A stretch of DNA of 64,000 nt from Fulvivirga imtechensis AK7 (GCF_000331535.1 NZ_AMZN01000055.1:223316-287315), one strand, 5' to 3'; counted from the first letter of the stretch, positions 17,691 to 26,928 are shown. Numbers and translations are program-made. The notes: a model not told the origin generated them from the sequence alone.

Positions 17691-18885
17691 GGATAGTATC
17701 TATGATGGTCTTAACAATGTCCTGAGCCACATCTTTTTTATTCTTTAACTCAAAATCCCTGACATTATTTTGTTTATCAATAATAGATATTTTATTGGTG
17801 TCATACCCGAAGCCTGCACCTTTATCATTTAATGAATTGAGAACGATCATGTCAAAGTTTTTTGCTTTGATCTTTTGTATGGCATTCTCCTTTTCGTTTT
17901 CAGTTTCGAGGGCAAACCCAACTGTAAACTGCCCATTTTTTTTCAATTTTCCCAATGCTGCGGCAATGTCCTGGGTTTTAACCAGTTCAAGAGTTAGCGA
18001 TTCAGATTTCTTCTTAATTTTCTGAGGGGCCTGTTGTGCAGGTTTGTAATCTGCAACTGCAGCAGCGAGTATGGTGATGTCAGTTGTTGGAAAATAGCCG
18101 ATACAGGCATCATACATTTCCTGAGCGGAAGTAACTTTAACGAGATGCACACCTGCATGAGCAATTGTGGCGTTTGAAGGACCACTCACAAGTGTAACTT
18201 CTGCACCTTGTGCCGCCATGGCATTAGCCAGAGCGTAACCCATTTTCCCGCTGGAATGATTCCCAATGAACCTGACGGGATCCAGCGCTTCATATGTAGG
18301 ACCTGCAGTGATCAGGACTTTTTTGTTAGTCAGAGCTTTTTTTTTATCAGGGGCGCTTGTGATAATGGCCAGTATATTTTCCGGCTCGGCCATTCTTCCG
18401 GTGCCTGTTAAGCCACTTGCCAGTTCGCCATGCTCCGCATCAATGATATGGTTGCCGAAACTCTTGAGGTGGGCGATGTTGCCCGCTGTGGCAGGGTGCT
18501 GATACATATCCAGGTCCATGGCAGGCGCGATATATACAGGGCATCGCGCTGACAGATAAGTGGCCAGTAAAAGATTATCACATATGCCCTGAGCCATTTT
18601 TGCCATAGTATTGGCACTGGCTGGTGCTATTACCATGAGATCGGCCCAAAGGCCAAGCTCTACATGATTGTTCCACTCACCGCTTTCATTTTTTACAAAG
18701 TCGGTAAGTACAGGGTGCTTTGATAGTGTAGATAGTGTGAGGGGGGTAATAAAATCAGTTGCAGAGGCAGTCATAATAACTTTTACCTCTGCACCTTCCT
18801 TTATGAGTAGCCTTGTTAGTAAAGCAGATTTATAAGCAGCAATGCTCCCACATACTCCTAATAAAATTTTTTTTCCCTGGAGCAT
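17683..18885 (-). CDS. coaBC: Bifunctional phosphopantothenoylcysteine decarboxylase / phosphopantothenate-cysteine ligase
   Basis: The 400-residue protein joins the CoaC flavoprotein domain (about 1-180) and the CoaB ligase domain (about 190-395). CoaC shows GVCGSIAAYKSALLTR, the catalytic His in NHVELGLWADLMVIAPASAN, and PASANTMAK with GICDNLLLA. CoaB shows TAGPTYEALDPVRFIGNHSS and the Lys-rich IKKKSE segment. Together they convert 4'-phosphopantothenate plus cysteine to 4'-phosphopantetheine for coenzyme A. It sits 14 bases after rpoZ in the leftward operon. Confidence 0.95.
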   Translation of the reverse strand: MLQGKKILLGVCGSIAAYKSALLTRLLIKEGAEVKVIMTASATDFITPLTLSTLSKHPVLTDFVKNESGEWNNHVELGLWADLMVIAPASANTMAKMAQGICDNLLLATYLSARCPVYIAPAMDLDMYQHPATAGNIAHLKSFGNHIIDAEHGELASGLTGTGRMAEPENILAIITSAPDKKKALTNKKVLITAGPTYEALDPVRFIGNHSSGKMGYALANAMAAQGAEVTLVSGPSNATIAHAGVHLVKVTSAQEMYDACIGYFPTTDITILAAAVADYKPAQQAPQKIKKKSESLTLELVKTQDIAAALGKLKKNGQFTVGFALETENEKENAIQKIKAKNFDMIVLNSLNDKGAGFGYDTNKISIIDKQNNVRDFELKNKKDVAQDIVKTIIDTIHV

Positions 18886-18899
18886 GATGCCACTGATAA

Positions 18900-19223
18900 T
18901 TAAAGTTGCAAACCGCCTTCTTCCTCTTCTCTTCGTCTGAATAGCACTTTACCTTCGGCAAATTCTTCGATTGCTACATTGGTAGACTTAGGCATTCTTT
19001 CGTAGAACTTTGAGATCTCGATCTGTTCTCTGTTTTCGAATATCTCTTCAAGATTGTCTACAGTAGATGCAAACTCAGCCAATTTAGCATTGAGTTCTTC
19101 TTTTACATTTACCGCTATCTGTCTGGCTCTTTTAGAGATGACCGCTACACTTTCATACACATTTCCGGTAGGTTCCGAAAGTTTGTCCATATCTCTTGTA
19201 ACAATAGATGCTTGAATAGCCAT
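18900..19223 (-). CDS. rpoZ: RNA polymerase omega subunit, Bacteroidota type
   Basis: The 107-residue protein contains EPTGNVYESVAVISKRARQI, the segment equivalent to the RpoZ helix that clamps the beta-prime C-terminus. After it come NVKEELNAKLAEF and an acidic tail with FRRREEEEG. Bacteroidota omega is divergent and usually found between bamD and coaBC, exactly as here. The role is assembly and stability of RNA polymerase. The start ATG is 21 bases after the bamD stop. Confidence 0.88.
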   Translation of the reverse strand: MAIQASIVTRDMDKLSEPTGNVYESVAVISKRARQIAVNVKEELNAKLAEFASTVDNLEEIFENREQIEISKFYERMPKSTNVAIEEFAEGKVLFRRREEEEGGLQL

Positions 19224-19244
19224 AATTATATTGATTAAGTTAAA

Positions 19245-20057
19245 TTATTTCTTTGCGAGTTCGGTTGCTTTTTCCAAACTGTCATTGTATTTCTTTTCTG
19301 CCTCACGGGCATATTTGCTGTTAGGGTAAGTATCTATGAATTCCAAATAGAACTCATTTGCCTCACGATATCGTTCCAGTTGCCTGGATGTAATACTTTT
19401 TTTTGCCAGTTCGTATTGTGCCATAAATTTTAAGAATGCTATCTCCTCATTAAACTCAGAATCCGGAAAATCATTCTTAAAAGTTTCGAAAGCTACAACA
19501 GCGGCCTTATATCTCTCCATTTTATAATACTGACGGGCATTTTCATAACCCTTCCTTTCCAACTTTTCCTGGATGTCGTCAATAACCGCTGTGGCTTTAT
19601 CTCTGAACGCGCTTGTTGGATACCTGTTCACAAATGCCTGCATGGCTATAACTGCCTCTATGCTGCTTGTTTGGTCAAGGTTATACGCAGGAGAGTTAGC
19701 ATACAGCGAGTAGGCATGCATATATTGAGCTTCCTGTGCAAACTCACTGCGCGCATAAGTTTGATAGAACACCTTGAAGTGATGTGCTGCTAACAGGAAA
19801 AAGTCCTGATTATACTGGGTATATGCAAAGTAAAACTGCACTTTTTCGCCTTCCGGAAGACCACGGACTATTGGCAATATCTGCTCAAACAAAGCGCCTG
19901 CTCTGTAATAATCCTTGTTTTCATAGTAATTAAGAGCGGCATCATACTTTACACGCCAGTCTTCACTTTTTTCTATTCTTCTGAATTTACTGCATGAAGC
20001 CAGCGAGAAAAGTAAAAAAGCAATCAAAAAATGATTAAAAAATACCCGTTTCAACAT
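19245..20057 (-). CDS. bamD: Outer membrane assembly lipoprotein BamD
   Basis: The 270-residue protein has a lipoprotein signal (FLIAFLLFSLASC, Cys near 22) followed by tetratricopeptide-like helices. These include the family segments YDAALNYYENKDYYRAGALF, QYNQDFFLLAAHHFKVF and YPTSAFRDKA. BamD is the essential partner of BamA that inserts beta-barrel proteins into the outer membrane. Length and repeat number (about five TPR-like units) fit. The promoter lies almost on top of the start codon (see 20065-20095). It is the first gene of the leftward block of seven. Confidence 0.92.
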   Translation of the reverse strand: MLKRVFFNHFLIAFLLFSLASCSKFRRIEKSEDWRVKYDAALNYYENKDYYRAGALFEQILPIVRGLPEGEKVQFYFAYTQYNQDFFLLAAHHFKVFYQTYARSEFAQEAQYMHAYSLYANSPAYNLDQTSSIEAVIAMQAFVNRYPTSAFRDKATAVIDDIQEKLERKGYENARQYYKMERYKAAVVAFETFKNDFPDSEFNEEIAFLKFMAQYELAKKSITSRQLERYREANEFYLEFIDTYPNSKYAREAEKKYNDSLEKATELAKK

Positions 20058-20064
20058 AAGGGTG

Positions 20065-20095
20065 CAAATATAGGTTAGTATTTATTAATAAGCAA
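20065..20095 (-). promoter_or_regulatory. Bacteroidota-type promoter of bamD, nearly leaderless
   Basis: On the minus strand, TTG (20095-20093), a 20-base spacer and TATATTTG (20072-20065) match the TTG / TAnnTTTG consensus. The -7 element ends seven bases before the bamD ATG, so the transcript would have a leader of only a few nucleotides. Confidence 0.6.
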
Positions 20096-20162
20096 TAATG
20101 CAACATTGGCCAAACCGGGTATTATAACGTAGGAATTTAGCAGGTAGTTTTAAAGATCGGAA

Positions 20163-20873
20163 TTATTTTCTTACGATAAGCTTTCTTGTCATTACACCAT
20201 CATTATCTATGTATAGTGTATAAAAGTAGACCCCTGGGTTAAAGTTTTCTGTTTTGATCTTCAGTTTGGTTTCCAGATATGCCAGTTCGTATTCTCCAAT
20301 TATGCTTCCAAGTACGTTGTGAATAACAATCTTGGCTTTTGTGTCTTCTTTTAAAAGGTTATAATCTACTATGGCGAAATCTACAACAGGATTGGGGTAT
20401 ACATCATTTATACGAACATCTTCTGATGTGAAAATGGTAGGCTTCGCGGAGTCATCCTCTACTGTGTACGTAATTTCATACTCAATGGCATCAGCAGGGT
20501 TATTTCTGTCGTAGATCAAATATTTAACTGTGCTAAAGCCGGCTACTAAGCCAGATTCCAACACGCTGCGAAATTTGGCGCTTGTTTCTCCGGGTTCTAT
20601 CCGCTTTGATAATGGTACCTGGTTAACGTCCGCACCATAACATTCTCCATCCCAGCAAATATAGTTTTCCTGACTGGTGCCGATCACTTTATCTATTCTT
20701 TTGACAATGATTTGAAGAGGCTTATCAGATAAGTTTTTGATCTTGATAGGAGCAGATATTTGCTCCCCTATGTGACCTTTATATGTGCCGGAATGTTCAA
20801 CAATTTCAAAGTTTTGAGCATGTGTATAACACATTACCATAAAACTCAATATTGTTGTTAGAAATATTCTCAT
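20163..20873 (-). CDS. Type IX secretion (type A sorting domain) exported protein
   Basis: The 236-residue protein has a signal peptide (MRIFLTTILSFMVMCYTHAQ). An Ig-like domain, about 22-135, contains GTYKGHIGEQISAPIKIKNL and a cysteine pair in ICWDGECYG. The C-terminal sorting domain begins at NDVYPNPVVDFAIVDYNL. It continues with VLGSIIGEYELAY and FNPGVYFYTLYIDNDG and ends TRKLIVRK. These are the A, B and C motifs of the T9SS type A domain, so the protein should cross the outer membrane and be anchored or released at the surface. The cargo function is unknown. It is monocistronic and lies upstream of the bamD block. Confidence 0.85.
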   Translation of the reverse strand: MRIFLTTILSFMVMCYTHAQNFEIVEHSGTYKGHIGEQISAPIKIKNLSDKPLQIIVKRIDKVIGTSQENYICWDGECYGADVNQVPLSKRIEPGETSAKFRSVLESGLVAGFSTVKYLIYDRNNPADAIEYEITYTVEDDSAKPTIFTSEDVRINDVYPNPVVDFAIVDYNLLKEDTKAKIVIHNVLGSIIGEYELAYLETKLKIKTENFNPGVYFYTLYIDNDGVMTRKLIVRK

Positions 20874-20994
20874 ATCAGCAGCACATAATAAATTTTTACC
20901 TTATTTGTTGAAGGTGTCTAACTGTTTAATATACGCAAAAATATTTATTATTGATACTAATCGACAAGATTCCGGTAACCTTTTTTTGGAAACT

Positions 20995-22614
20995 TTAACG
21001 GTTGTCTGTTTTTCTTAACTGCTTTTTAATTGGTTTTGTTTTCATTACCTTTTGGTTTTCAATCTCTTCAGTGACTGGGGGCAGGTTTTTATCCGGTGCT
21101 AATATACTGTTACTCAGCATATCTTCTTTATTCGGTTTTTCCTCTTCGCGCCAGTCAAAGTTCTTTAATTTCTTTTGCGGTTCCTGGAGTTCATGCGGAG
21201 GAATAAATGATGCCTCAGGATTGACATAAAAGGAAATATTATCTGCTTTATTTGCTTTGAAATTAATGACCATATAGCTGCAAACAATTTTATTCATGCC
21301 TACAAGGTATGATTCGGTATCATCGAGTGCATAAAACAGACTTTCTCCATTGCCATTGACATCTACCTTCTTTAGTTGCCCATTATTGAAGTGAGCCACC
21401 ATCATCCGGCCTTTGATCTGATTGAAGTTGTCGATGCTGTCCTGGGAGATCACAAATGAATTTACCGACATGTTCAATTTATCTATGGTGCCGTTGGAAA
21501 TCTCTATATTGATGGAATCGGCCGTCATCTGGTTTCCACTCGACCAGAGGACCGGGTCGTTATACATGTAAATAATAGAGTCGGCATTGAAGTAAGCCAG
21601 TGAATCAGCTCTTCCCTGCAGGTCTGTTTTGAATATTTTCACATTTTTATACGCCAGCAGTCTCTTTTTCTGAGGATCTTGATTTTCTATAGCTACTAAT
21701 GTATCGGCTGTAAGGTAAAGGGTGTCTTCCTTCATGATTTTTTTCATCAAGGCATGTCCGAATACCTTTGCTATACCAGTTCTTTTATCATAGAAGCTTT
21801 TATCACCGGTGATCACTACATCCTGCTCTTTAGAGATCATCTCCACATTTCCGGTAGCGGTGTAGTACTTTCTGAGGTCGTCAAGGAAGAGACTATTTCC
21901 GGAAAGAATGTATGACCTGGTCTCTATCTCTCCTAAATTAAGGTCCGAGCGTTTTCCTTTGGTGTCATATTGCCCCTCCTCATAGGTAAATACGTTGCCT
22001 TCAGTATCGGTGAGCTCGGTTTCTGCCCGAAAGTATACAATGTTGGTCTCCGTACTATATTGCAGCGTGTCTGATTTAAGAGTGTAATCGGGATTGGTAC
22101 CCACTACATTAGACTTAAAGGACGCCATATTGGTAGTTAGATCATAATACCCTTTTTTGCTGGTAAGCACGTTGATGCTATCGACTAATTTTCCTCCGTT
22201 GTAGTACCGGGCCTCTTGTTCTACCCGGTTATAGTCTAAGAAATCGGTGTAAAGTGTAGCCTTTCCCTTTTTTACAAAAACGACATTGTTCCGAAGTCTT
22301 GCTTCTTTTTTATTGCCTTCATAAAAAAGCTTTTCGGCAGTGATCTCAACGGAATCTCCATCTGTTATTCGAACATGTCCAAAAGCTTCGATATAGTTTC
22401 TCTTTTTATAATGGTGCGCAGAATCGCTGTAAATATTGGTATCTTTATGTCTGAAGATCACATTGCCAATGAACCTGCTTACCTGCTCACCATCGGCAGT
22501 TCCTCCTTTCAATACGTCAGTAGCTATAAGTTCAACCTGTGTCTGAGCCAGCCCGGAAAATGCCGTAGTTGTAATAAGTGCAAGGATATATGTTATCTTT
22601 AGAAGTAATTTCAT
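20995..22614 (-). CDS. OstA-like protein (LptA-type LPS transport)
   Basis: From the ATG at 22614 the protein has 539 residues and a signal peptide (MKLLLKITYILALITTTAFS, then GLAQ). The frame is open 21 codons further upstream, but that extension would hide the signal. The body is a series of OstA/LptA beta-jellyroll repeats, for example SRFIGNVIFRHKDTNIYSD, RNYIEAFGHVRI and YNRVEQEARYYNGG. These form a groove that shields lipid A in the periplasm. The tail is Lys/Pro-rich. It is divergent from tilS. Bacteroidota OstA-like proteins are larger than E. coli LptA; an LptA- or LptD-N-like role is likely but inferred. Confidence 0.8.
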   Translation of the reverse strand: MKLLLKITYILALITTTAFSGLAQTQVELIATDVLKGGTADGEQVSRFIGNVIFRHKDTNIYSDSAHHYKKRNYIEAFGHVRITDGDSVEITAEKLFYEGNKKEARLRNNVVFVKKGKATLYTDFLDYNRVEQEARYYNGGKLVDSINVLTSKKGYYDLTTNMASFKSNVVGTNPDYTLKSDTLQYSTETNIVYFRAETELTDTEGNVFTYEEGQYDTKGKRSDLNLGEIETRSYILSGNSLFLDDLRKYYTATGNVEMISKEQDVVITGDKSFYDKRTGIAKVFGHALMKKIMKEDTLYLTADTLVAIENQDPQKKRLLAYKNVKIFKTDLQGRADSLAYFNADSIIYMYNDPVLWSSGNQMTADSINIEISNGTIDKLNMSVNSFVISQDSIDNFNQIKGRMMVAHFNNGQLKKVDVNGNGESLFYALDDTESYLVGMNKIVCSYMVINFKANKADNISFYVNPEASFIPPHELQEPQKKLKNFDWREEEKPNKEDMLSNSILAPDKNLPPVTEEIENQKVMKTKPIKKQLRKTDNR

Positions 22615-22734
22615 ACTGTTGTTTCGCCCGGCTAAGATTTTGCCTTTAGGCACATTTAAATTCAATATGTTTGTCAACTTGTTGTGTAATTCGACATTTA
22701 CGATTTCAAAATTAAATAAAAAAGCGGTGCATCG

Positions 22735-24054
22735 ATGTTAAAAGCCTTTTTAGATTTTATCAATCTCCAAAAGCTCTTTGAGCCGCAGGACAAAATTCTG
22801 CTCGCAGTCAGCGGGGGAGTTGATTCTGTCGCACTCACTGTTTTATTTAAAGAGGCTGGATTCAACTTTGCCATTGCTCATTGCAACTTTCAGCTCCGCG
22901 GTGAAGAATCTGACACCGATGAAGCTTTTGTAAAGGCATTAGCTGAATCTGTTGGCGCTCAATTTTTCGTTCGCTGTTTTGATACCAAAAATTATGCCGC
23001 TGTTGCAAACATTTCCACGCAGATGGCTGCGCGTGAGTTGCGTTATGATTGGTTCAGTGAATTGATAGCCAGGCATTCGTTTACGGCTATAGCTACTGCG
23101 CACCATCTTGATGATAATATAGAGACAGTACTTTTTAACCTGGCGAAAGGAACGGGCATAGCCGGATTACGCGGAATGCTCCCGAAAAACAATGGCATTA
23201 TCAGACCATTGCTATTTGCTTCAAAATCTCAGATCGTGGATTTTGCTCATGCTGAAGGTTTGCAATGGAGGGAAGATAGCAGTAATGATTCTGTGAAATA
23301 CACCAGGAATCTGATCAGACACAAAATTGTGCCTGTGTTGAAGGAGATCAATCCTTCCCTGGATGATACTTTTAGGCAGACCCTGGAAAAAATGAAGGAA
23401 ACGGAGGCCGTACTGAGGTATCGGGTTGCTGAGATAGAGGGCAAGTATATTAGTAAAAAAGGGTCAGATATATTTATAGCCATTGAGGGAGTAGTTGACA
23501 GGGAGGCAGTGCTTTTGGAGGAGCTGATAAAGCCCTATGGTTTCAATTATTCTCAGGCTCAGGAGCTGTACTCAATGCTAAGACATCGGTCATCCGGGAA
23601 AATTTTAGAATCCGATCGATATAAGCTCAATGTGGATCGTGAGATTTTGATCGTAAGCCCCATGGGGCAGGTAATCACCGAGCAGTTGTTAGCTCATGAC
23701 GCCAGCAAGGTAAGCAACGAAGTGGTACAGTTGGTCATTGAGGTTGCTACCGATAAAAGGATTTTGACAGGAAAAAACGAGGCAAGCCTGGATTATGATA
23801 GGCTGAGGTTTCCTTTAAAATTGAGGAAGTGGAGGCAGGGAGATACCTTTCGTCCACTAGGGATGAAAGGCAAAAAAAAGATAAGTGATTTTATGATAGA
23901 TGAGAAAATTCCTTTAAACTTGAAAGAGCGTGTTTGCGTACTTGAGTCTGATGGTGAGGTGGCTTGGATAGTAGGTTATCGCATTGATGATCGTTTTAAA
24001 GTTCGCCCTGATAGCAAAAGAATCTACAATATTGTAATGCATCGCAATGATTAA
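22735..24054 (+). CDS. tilS: tRNA(Ile)-lysidine synthetase
   Basis: The 439-residue protein contains the PP-loop SGGVDS at 26-31 and the following motif LRGEESDTDEAFV. It then has AAREL, TAHHLDDNIETVLFNLAKGT and the specificity segment GLRGMLPKN with LIRHKI. The C-terminal region (about 360-430, WRQGDTFRPLGMKGKKKISD) is the TilS C-domain. The enzyme ligates lysine to C34 of the CAU-anticodon tRNA(Ile), changing its specificity from AUG to AUA codons. It is essential in most bacteria. It overlaps the next gene by eight bases. Confidence 0.95.
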   Translation: MLKAFLDFINLQKLFEPQDKILLAVSGGVDSVALTVLFKEAGFNFAIAHCNFQLRGEESDTDEAFVKALAESVGAQFFVRCFDTKNYAAVANISTQMAARELRYDWFSELIARHSFTAIATAHHLDDNIETVLFNLAKGTGIAGLRGMLPKNNGIIRPLLFASKSQIVDFAHAEGLQWREDSSNDSVKYTRNLIRHKIVPVLKEINPSLDDTFRQTLEKMKETEAVLRYRVAEIEGKYISKKGSDIFIAIEGVVDREAVLLEELIKPYGFNYSQAQELYSMLRHRSSGKILESDRYKLNVDREILIVSPMGQVITEQLLAHDASKVSNEVVQLVIEVATDKRILTGKNEASLDYDRLRFPLKLRKWRQGDTFRPLGMKGKKKISDFMIDEKIPLNLKERVCVLESDGEVAWIVGYRIDDRFKVRPDSKRIYNIVMHRND

Positions 24055-24565
24055 TCCTTTTAAGAAAACGTTTACCGCCCATGAACATAACATGTTCGTG
24101 TTTCTTGCAAAGATCCGACTGTTTTCTAATCTGAATTACAAGCAAATGTCTCTGTTTCTGCCATTTATGCATGAACGGAAATATGTTCAGGATGAGGTGG
24201 TTTTCTTTCGCGGAGATCCAAGTCATGCGCTGTACCTACTTAAAAAAGGAGAGGTCTCATTAACTATAGATGTAAACGAAACTTTCGAAAGTCTGACTAA
24301 GGTACAGGCAGGGATAGCCTTAGGTGAAAGTTGCTTGCTTCGTGATGCCAACAGGCTGCTCAATGCTTTTGTAAGCTCCGAAAGTGCTGAGTTTTATGTA
24401 ATTCCACAAGACAATATCTTTGATATTTTTGATAGCAATTTAAAAATCAAAGCAAAGATGCTGGAGGCGCTGGCGGAGATATATAATGACTATAATTCAA
24501 ACCTTTTCAAAGCCTATAAATCATCACTCGGTTTCTTTAATTTGAGCCAGGTTTATAGAGGCTAG
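24047..24565 (+). CDS. Cyclic nucleotide-binding domain protein
   Basis: The 172-residue protein is essentially one cNMP-binding beta-barrel domain. It opens MFVFLAKIRLFSNLNYKQMS and continues VVFFRGDPSHALYLLKKGEV. It then has ALGESCLL (the phosphate cassette region) followed by DIFDSNLKIKAKMLEALAEI. The usual Arg of the phosphate-binding cassette (RxA) is replaced by a RDANRLLNAF segment, so nucleotide binding is uncertain. No DNA-binding helix-turn-helix follows, so it is not a CRP-type regulator. It is coupled to tilS by an eight-base overlap; the reason for this pairing is unknown. Confidence 0.75.
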   Translation: MINPFKKTFTAHEHNMFVFLAKIRLFSNLNYKQMSLFLPFMHERKYVQDEVVFFRGDPSHALYLLKKGEVSLTIDVNETFESLTKVQAGIALGESCLLRDANRLLNAFVSSESAEFYVIPQDNIFDIFDSNLKIKAKMLEALAEIYNDYNSNLFKAYKSSLGFFNLSQVYRG

Positions 24566-24574
24566 GAAAAATCG

Positions 24575-24626
24575 GAGATCTGAAATCTGAAATTAGAAGT
24601 GCCAGTAAACTGAGAACTGATAACTA
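24575..24626. repeat. Heptamer-periodic array before mdh
   Basis: The bases read as seven-base words (GATCTGA, AATCTGA, AATTAGA, then GTAAACT, GAGAACT, GATAACT). The array is degenerate, but the period is kept at seven. It lies between the cNMP-binding gene and the mdh promoter. Confidence 0.6.
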
Positions 24627-24665
24627 TTTATTGCCTCATAATTTAGCGAAATTCTGCGGATTGGT

Positions 24666-24673
24666 TAAATTTG
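24666..24673 (+). promoter_or_regulatory. Probable -7 element of the mdh promoter
   Basis: TAAATTTG fits TAnnTTTG exactly, 47 bases before the mdh ATG. The expected TTG about 20 bases upstream is only partly present (TTTAG near 24642), so this call rests on the -7 element. Confidence 0.45.
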
Positions 24674-24720
24674 CTCACCTTGAAATTCAAATCATTCATT
24701 CAAAATCATAGAATAAAATT

Positions 24721-25662
24721 ATGAAGATAACCGTAGTTGGGGCAGGTAATGTAGGCGCTACCTGTGCCGATGTACTAGCCTATCGAGAAATTGCTAATGA
24801 AGTAGTACTTGTAGACATTAAAGAGGGTGTTGCCGAAGGCAAATCATTGGATATTTGGCAGAAAGCTCCTATTAATCTGTACGACACCAGAACCATCGGT
24901 TCTACCAACGACTACTCTAAAACAGCCGGTTCTGATGTGGTTGTAATAACTTCAGGCCTTCCAAGAAAACCTGGTATGACTCGTGACGATCTTATCGAAA
25001 CCAACGCGGGTATTGTAAGATCGGTAACAGAAAACGTTATTAAGCATTCTCCGGAAGCTATCATTATAGTGGTATCCAATCCTCTTGATGTTATGACCTA
25101 CCAGGCTCACCTGAGCTCTAAGCTGCCAAGAACAAAAGTGATGGGTATGGCTGGTATTCTTGATACGGCCCGTTACAGAGCGTTCCTTGCAGAAGCATTG
25201 AATGTATCGCCCAAAGATATTCAGGCAGTGCTAATGGGTGGCCATGGTGATACTATGGTGCCGCTACCAAGGTATACAACAGTCGGTGGTATCCCGGTAA
25301 CGGAGCTTATTGAAAAAGATAAACTAGACGCCATTATCGAAAGAACTAAAACCGGTGGAGGTGAGCTGGTGAAGCTGATGGGTACTTCTGCATGGTACGC
25401 TCCCGGTTCGGCAGCAGCGCAGATGGCCGAGGCCATTGTAAGGGACCAAAGAAGAGTTTTTCCCGTGTGTGTGAAGCTTGAAGGTGAGTACGGTATTGAT
25501 AATTGCTACTTGGGTGTACCTGTCATTCTTGGTAAGAATGGTATTGAGAAAATAATCGAGCTTGACCTCAATGACGAAGAAAAGGCATTGCTTAACACAT
25601 CACGTGATCATGTGAAGGAAGTAATGGATGTGCTTGATAAACTAAATACCAGCAAAGTTTAA
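24721..25662 (+). CDS. mdh: Malate dehydrogenase (LDH-like type)
   Basis: The 313-residue protein has the NAD loop VVGAGNVGATCADVLA at the N-terminus and the substrate loop SGLPRKPGMTRDDL. The Arg following Pro-Leu in that loop marks malate rather than lactate specificity. VVSNPLDVMTY, and the catalytic His in LMGGHGDTMVPLPRYT near residue 175, are also present. It interconverts malate and oxaloacetate in the TCA cycle. The family is the homotetrameric LDH-like MDH common in Bacteroidota. It is a single gene followed by a strong terminator. Confidence 0.96.
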   Translation: MKITVVGAGNVGATCADVLAYREIANEVVLVDIKEGVAEGKSLDIWQKAPINLYDTRTIGSTNDYSKTAGSDVVVITSGLPRKPGMTRDDLIETNAGIVRSVTENVIKHSPEAIIIVVSNPLDVMTYQAHLSSKLPRTKVMGMAGILDTARYRAFLAEALNVSPKDIQAVLMGGHGDTMVPLPRYTTVGGIPVTELIEKDKLDAIIERTKTGGGELVKLMGTSAWYAPGSAAAQMAEAIVRDQRRVFPVCVKLEGEYGIDNCYLGVPVILGKNGIEKIIELDLNDEEKALLNTSRDHVKEVMDVLDKLNTSKV

Positions 25663-25692
25663 GAGTAAGGTATTCCTTTCAGGAATTATTGC

Positions 25693-25733
25693 AGGCTGCT
25701 TTTGGTTAAAGGCAGCCTTTATTTTTGTTTTTA
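25693..25733 (+). terminator. Rho-independent terminator of mdh
   Basis: AGGCTGC (25693-25699) and GCAGCCT (25712-25718) form a 7-bp stem, followed by a T-rich tail TTATTTTTGTTTTT. It lies 30 bases after the mdh stop codon. Confidence 0.85.
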
Positions 25734-25770
25734 ATCTGTTGAAGGTATATTGACATCACAAATTAAAGAT

Positions 25771-26169
25771 ATGGCCGGATATTCGGGAACCCCACTTGCC
25801 AAAAAGCTGGGTATTAAAAATGGTTTCAAAGTCCTTATTGTCAACCAGCCTGATCATTATTTTGATCTTTTTGATAACTTTCCGGAGGTGGAGGAAGGTG
25901 ATGAACATGAGGTGCTGGATTTTATTCATTTTTTTACTACAGGAAAAGATGAGCTGGAGGAACAGCTCCGTTTCCTGAAAGAACGAATGAAAAAAGACGG
26001 CATGCTATGGGTCTCCTGGCCAAAAAAAGCCTCCCGGATACCTACAACTGTTGATGAGAACCTTGTGAGATCAATGGCATTACAGAACGGATTAGTAGAC
26101 GTGAAGGTGTGTGCGGTTGATGATGTATGGTCTGGGTTGAAATTGGTATATAGAGTTAAAGACAGATGA
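25771..26169 (+). CDS. DUF3052 family protein
   Basis: The chosen ATG at 25771 gives 132 residues beginning MAGYSGTPLAKKLGIKNGFK, the family's conserved opening. The frame can be extended seven codons to a TTG at 25750, which is less likely. The fold resembles a Rossmann-type fragment: VLIVNQPDHYF, acidic central part with HEVLDFIHFFTTGKDELEE, then DGMLWVSWPKKASRIPTTVD. DUF3052 proteins have no established function. It overlaps the following lipoprotein gene by four bases (ATGA), so the two form an operon. Confidence 0.8.
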   Translation: MAGYSGTPLAKKLGIKNGFKVLIVNQPDHYFDLFDNFPEVEEGDEHEVLDFIHFFTTGKDELEEQLRFLKERMKKDGMLWVSWPKKASRIPTTVDENLVRSMALQNGLVDVKVCAVDDVWSGLKLVYRVKDR

Positions 26170-26807
26170 TCAGAGATATATTCTTTATAGCTTGTTTGGT
26201 TATAGTGGTTGGCTGTACGAAATATCAGCCGTCTGATAGCAAATTAGAAGTAGCGGAAGAGTTTCATAAAGATCAGGAACAGCGTGTTTCACGTGATTTT
26301 GATAGGTTGAAGTTATCCGATAAGCTGTCGGCTGAAAGCCTGGGAGGGGCCAGAAATATCGGTGAATTCTTCGATCATCGGTTGATATTTTATAAGATCG
26401 ACTATCCGGCTATAAGATTTGCTCGCACAGGGGTGGAAGAACTGGTCTTTTATTTTGTGGACTCTGCTCTTGTTAAACTGAGGTATAAGGTGAGGGGCAA
26501 TGTATCAGACTATTTGCTTGATTCGTTGGGTTTGTCAAAATTTAAACCTCTGGACGAGCACAGTAAGCAGCTATTGAAAGAAGGGGATATTGTGAAAAAA
26601 TATGGGAGCTACTATGAATTGAATAAAGCACTTAGAAACTATGAGCTCATATGGCGGGAAAGCAATACGGTATCCAGGTTCAGAGTGACCTCTGGTGATT
26701 CGTTATTAACATGTTTTTACTATCATGAAATGGATGACTACCAAGCCAAGCTCAGAGAATTGGAGAGGCTATACCATGCACTTGATAATGCAACTGTTCC
26801 AGATTAG
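26166..26807 (+). CDS. Lipoprotein of unknown function
   Basis: The 213-residue protein has a short lipoprotein signal (FFIACLVIVVGC, Cys near 17) followed by a charged mature part. I do not recognise the family. The mature region has alternating beta-like and helical segments (YPAIRFARTGVEELVFYFVD; YYELNKALRNYELIW) and no conserved catalytic pattern. It overlaps DUF3052 by four bases and so is probably translationally coupled. Location in the inner leaflet of the outer membrane, or at the inner membrane, is inferred from the lipobox. Confidence 0.65.
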   Translation: MIRDIFFIACLVIVVGCTKYQPSDSKLEVAEEFHKDQEQRVSRDFDRLKLSDKLSAESLGGARNIGEFFDHRLIFYKIDYPAIRFARTGVEELVFYFVDSALVKLRYKVRGNVSDYLLDSLGLSKFKPLDEHSKQLLKEGDIVKKYGSYYELNKALRNYELIWRESNTVSRFRVTSGDSLLTCFYYHEMDDYQAKLRELERLYHALDNATVPD

Positions 26808-26928
26808 TTTTTGGGTTAAAGTGTCCTTGGGCATTGTTACAGGTGATTCTGCAGGACTAAAACTTTTAATAATAACAACTAATGCTCTTGGTTCATCTCG
26901 AGGAACATTTTTAGTTTAAAATGGTGGG

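Noticed and set aside
24047..24565. CRP/FNR-type transcription factor
   Set aside because: The nucleotide-binding domain is followed by the C-terminus without a helix-turn-helix, so it was annotated only as a cNMP-binding protein.
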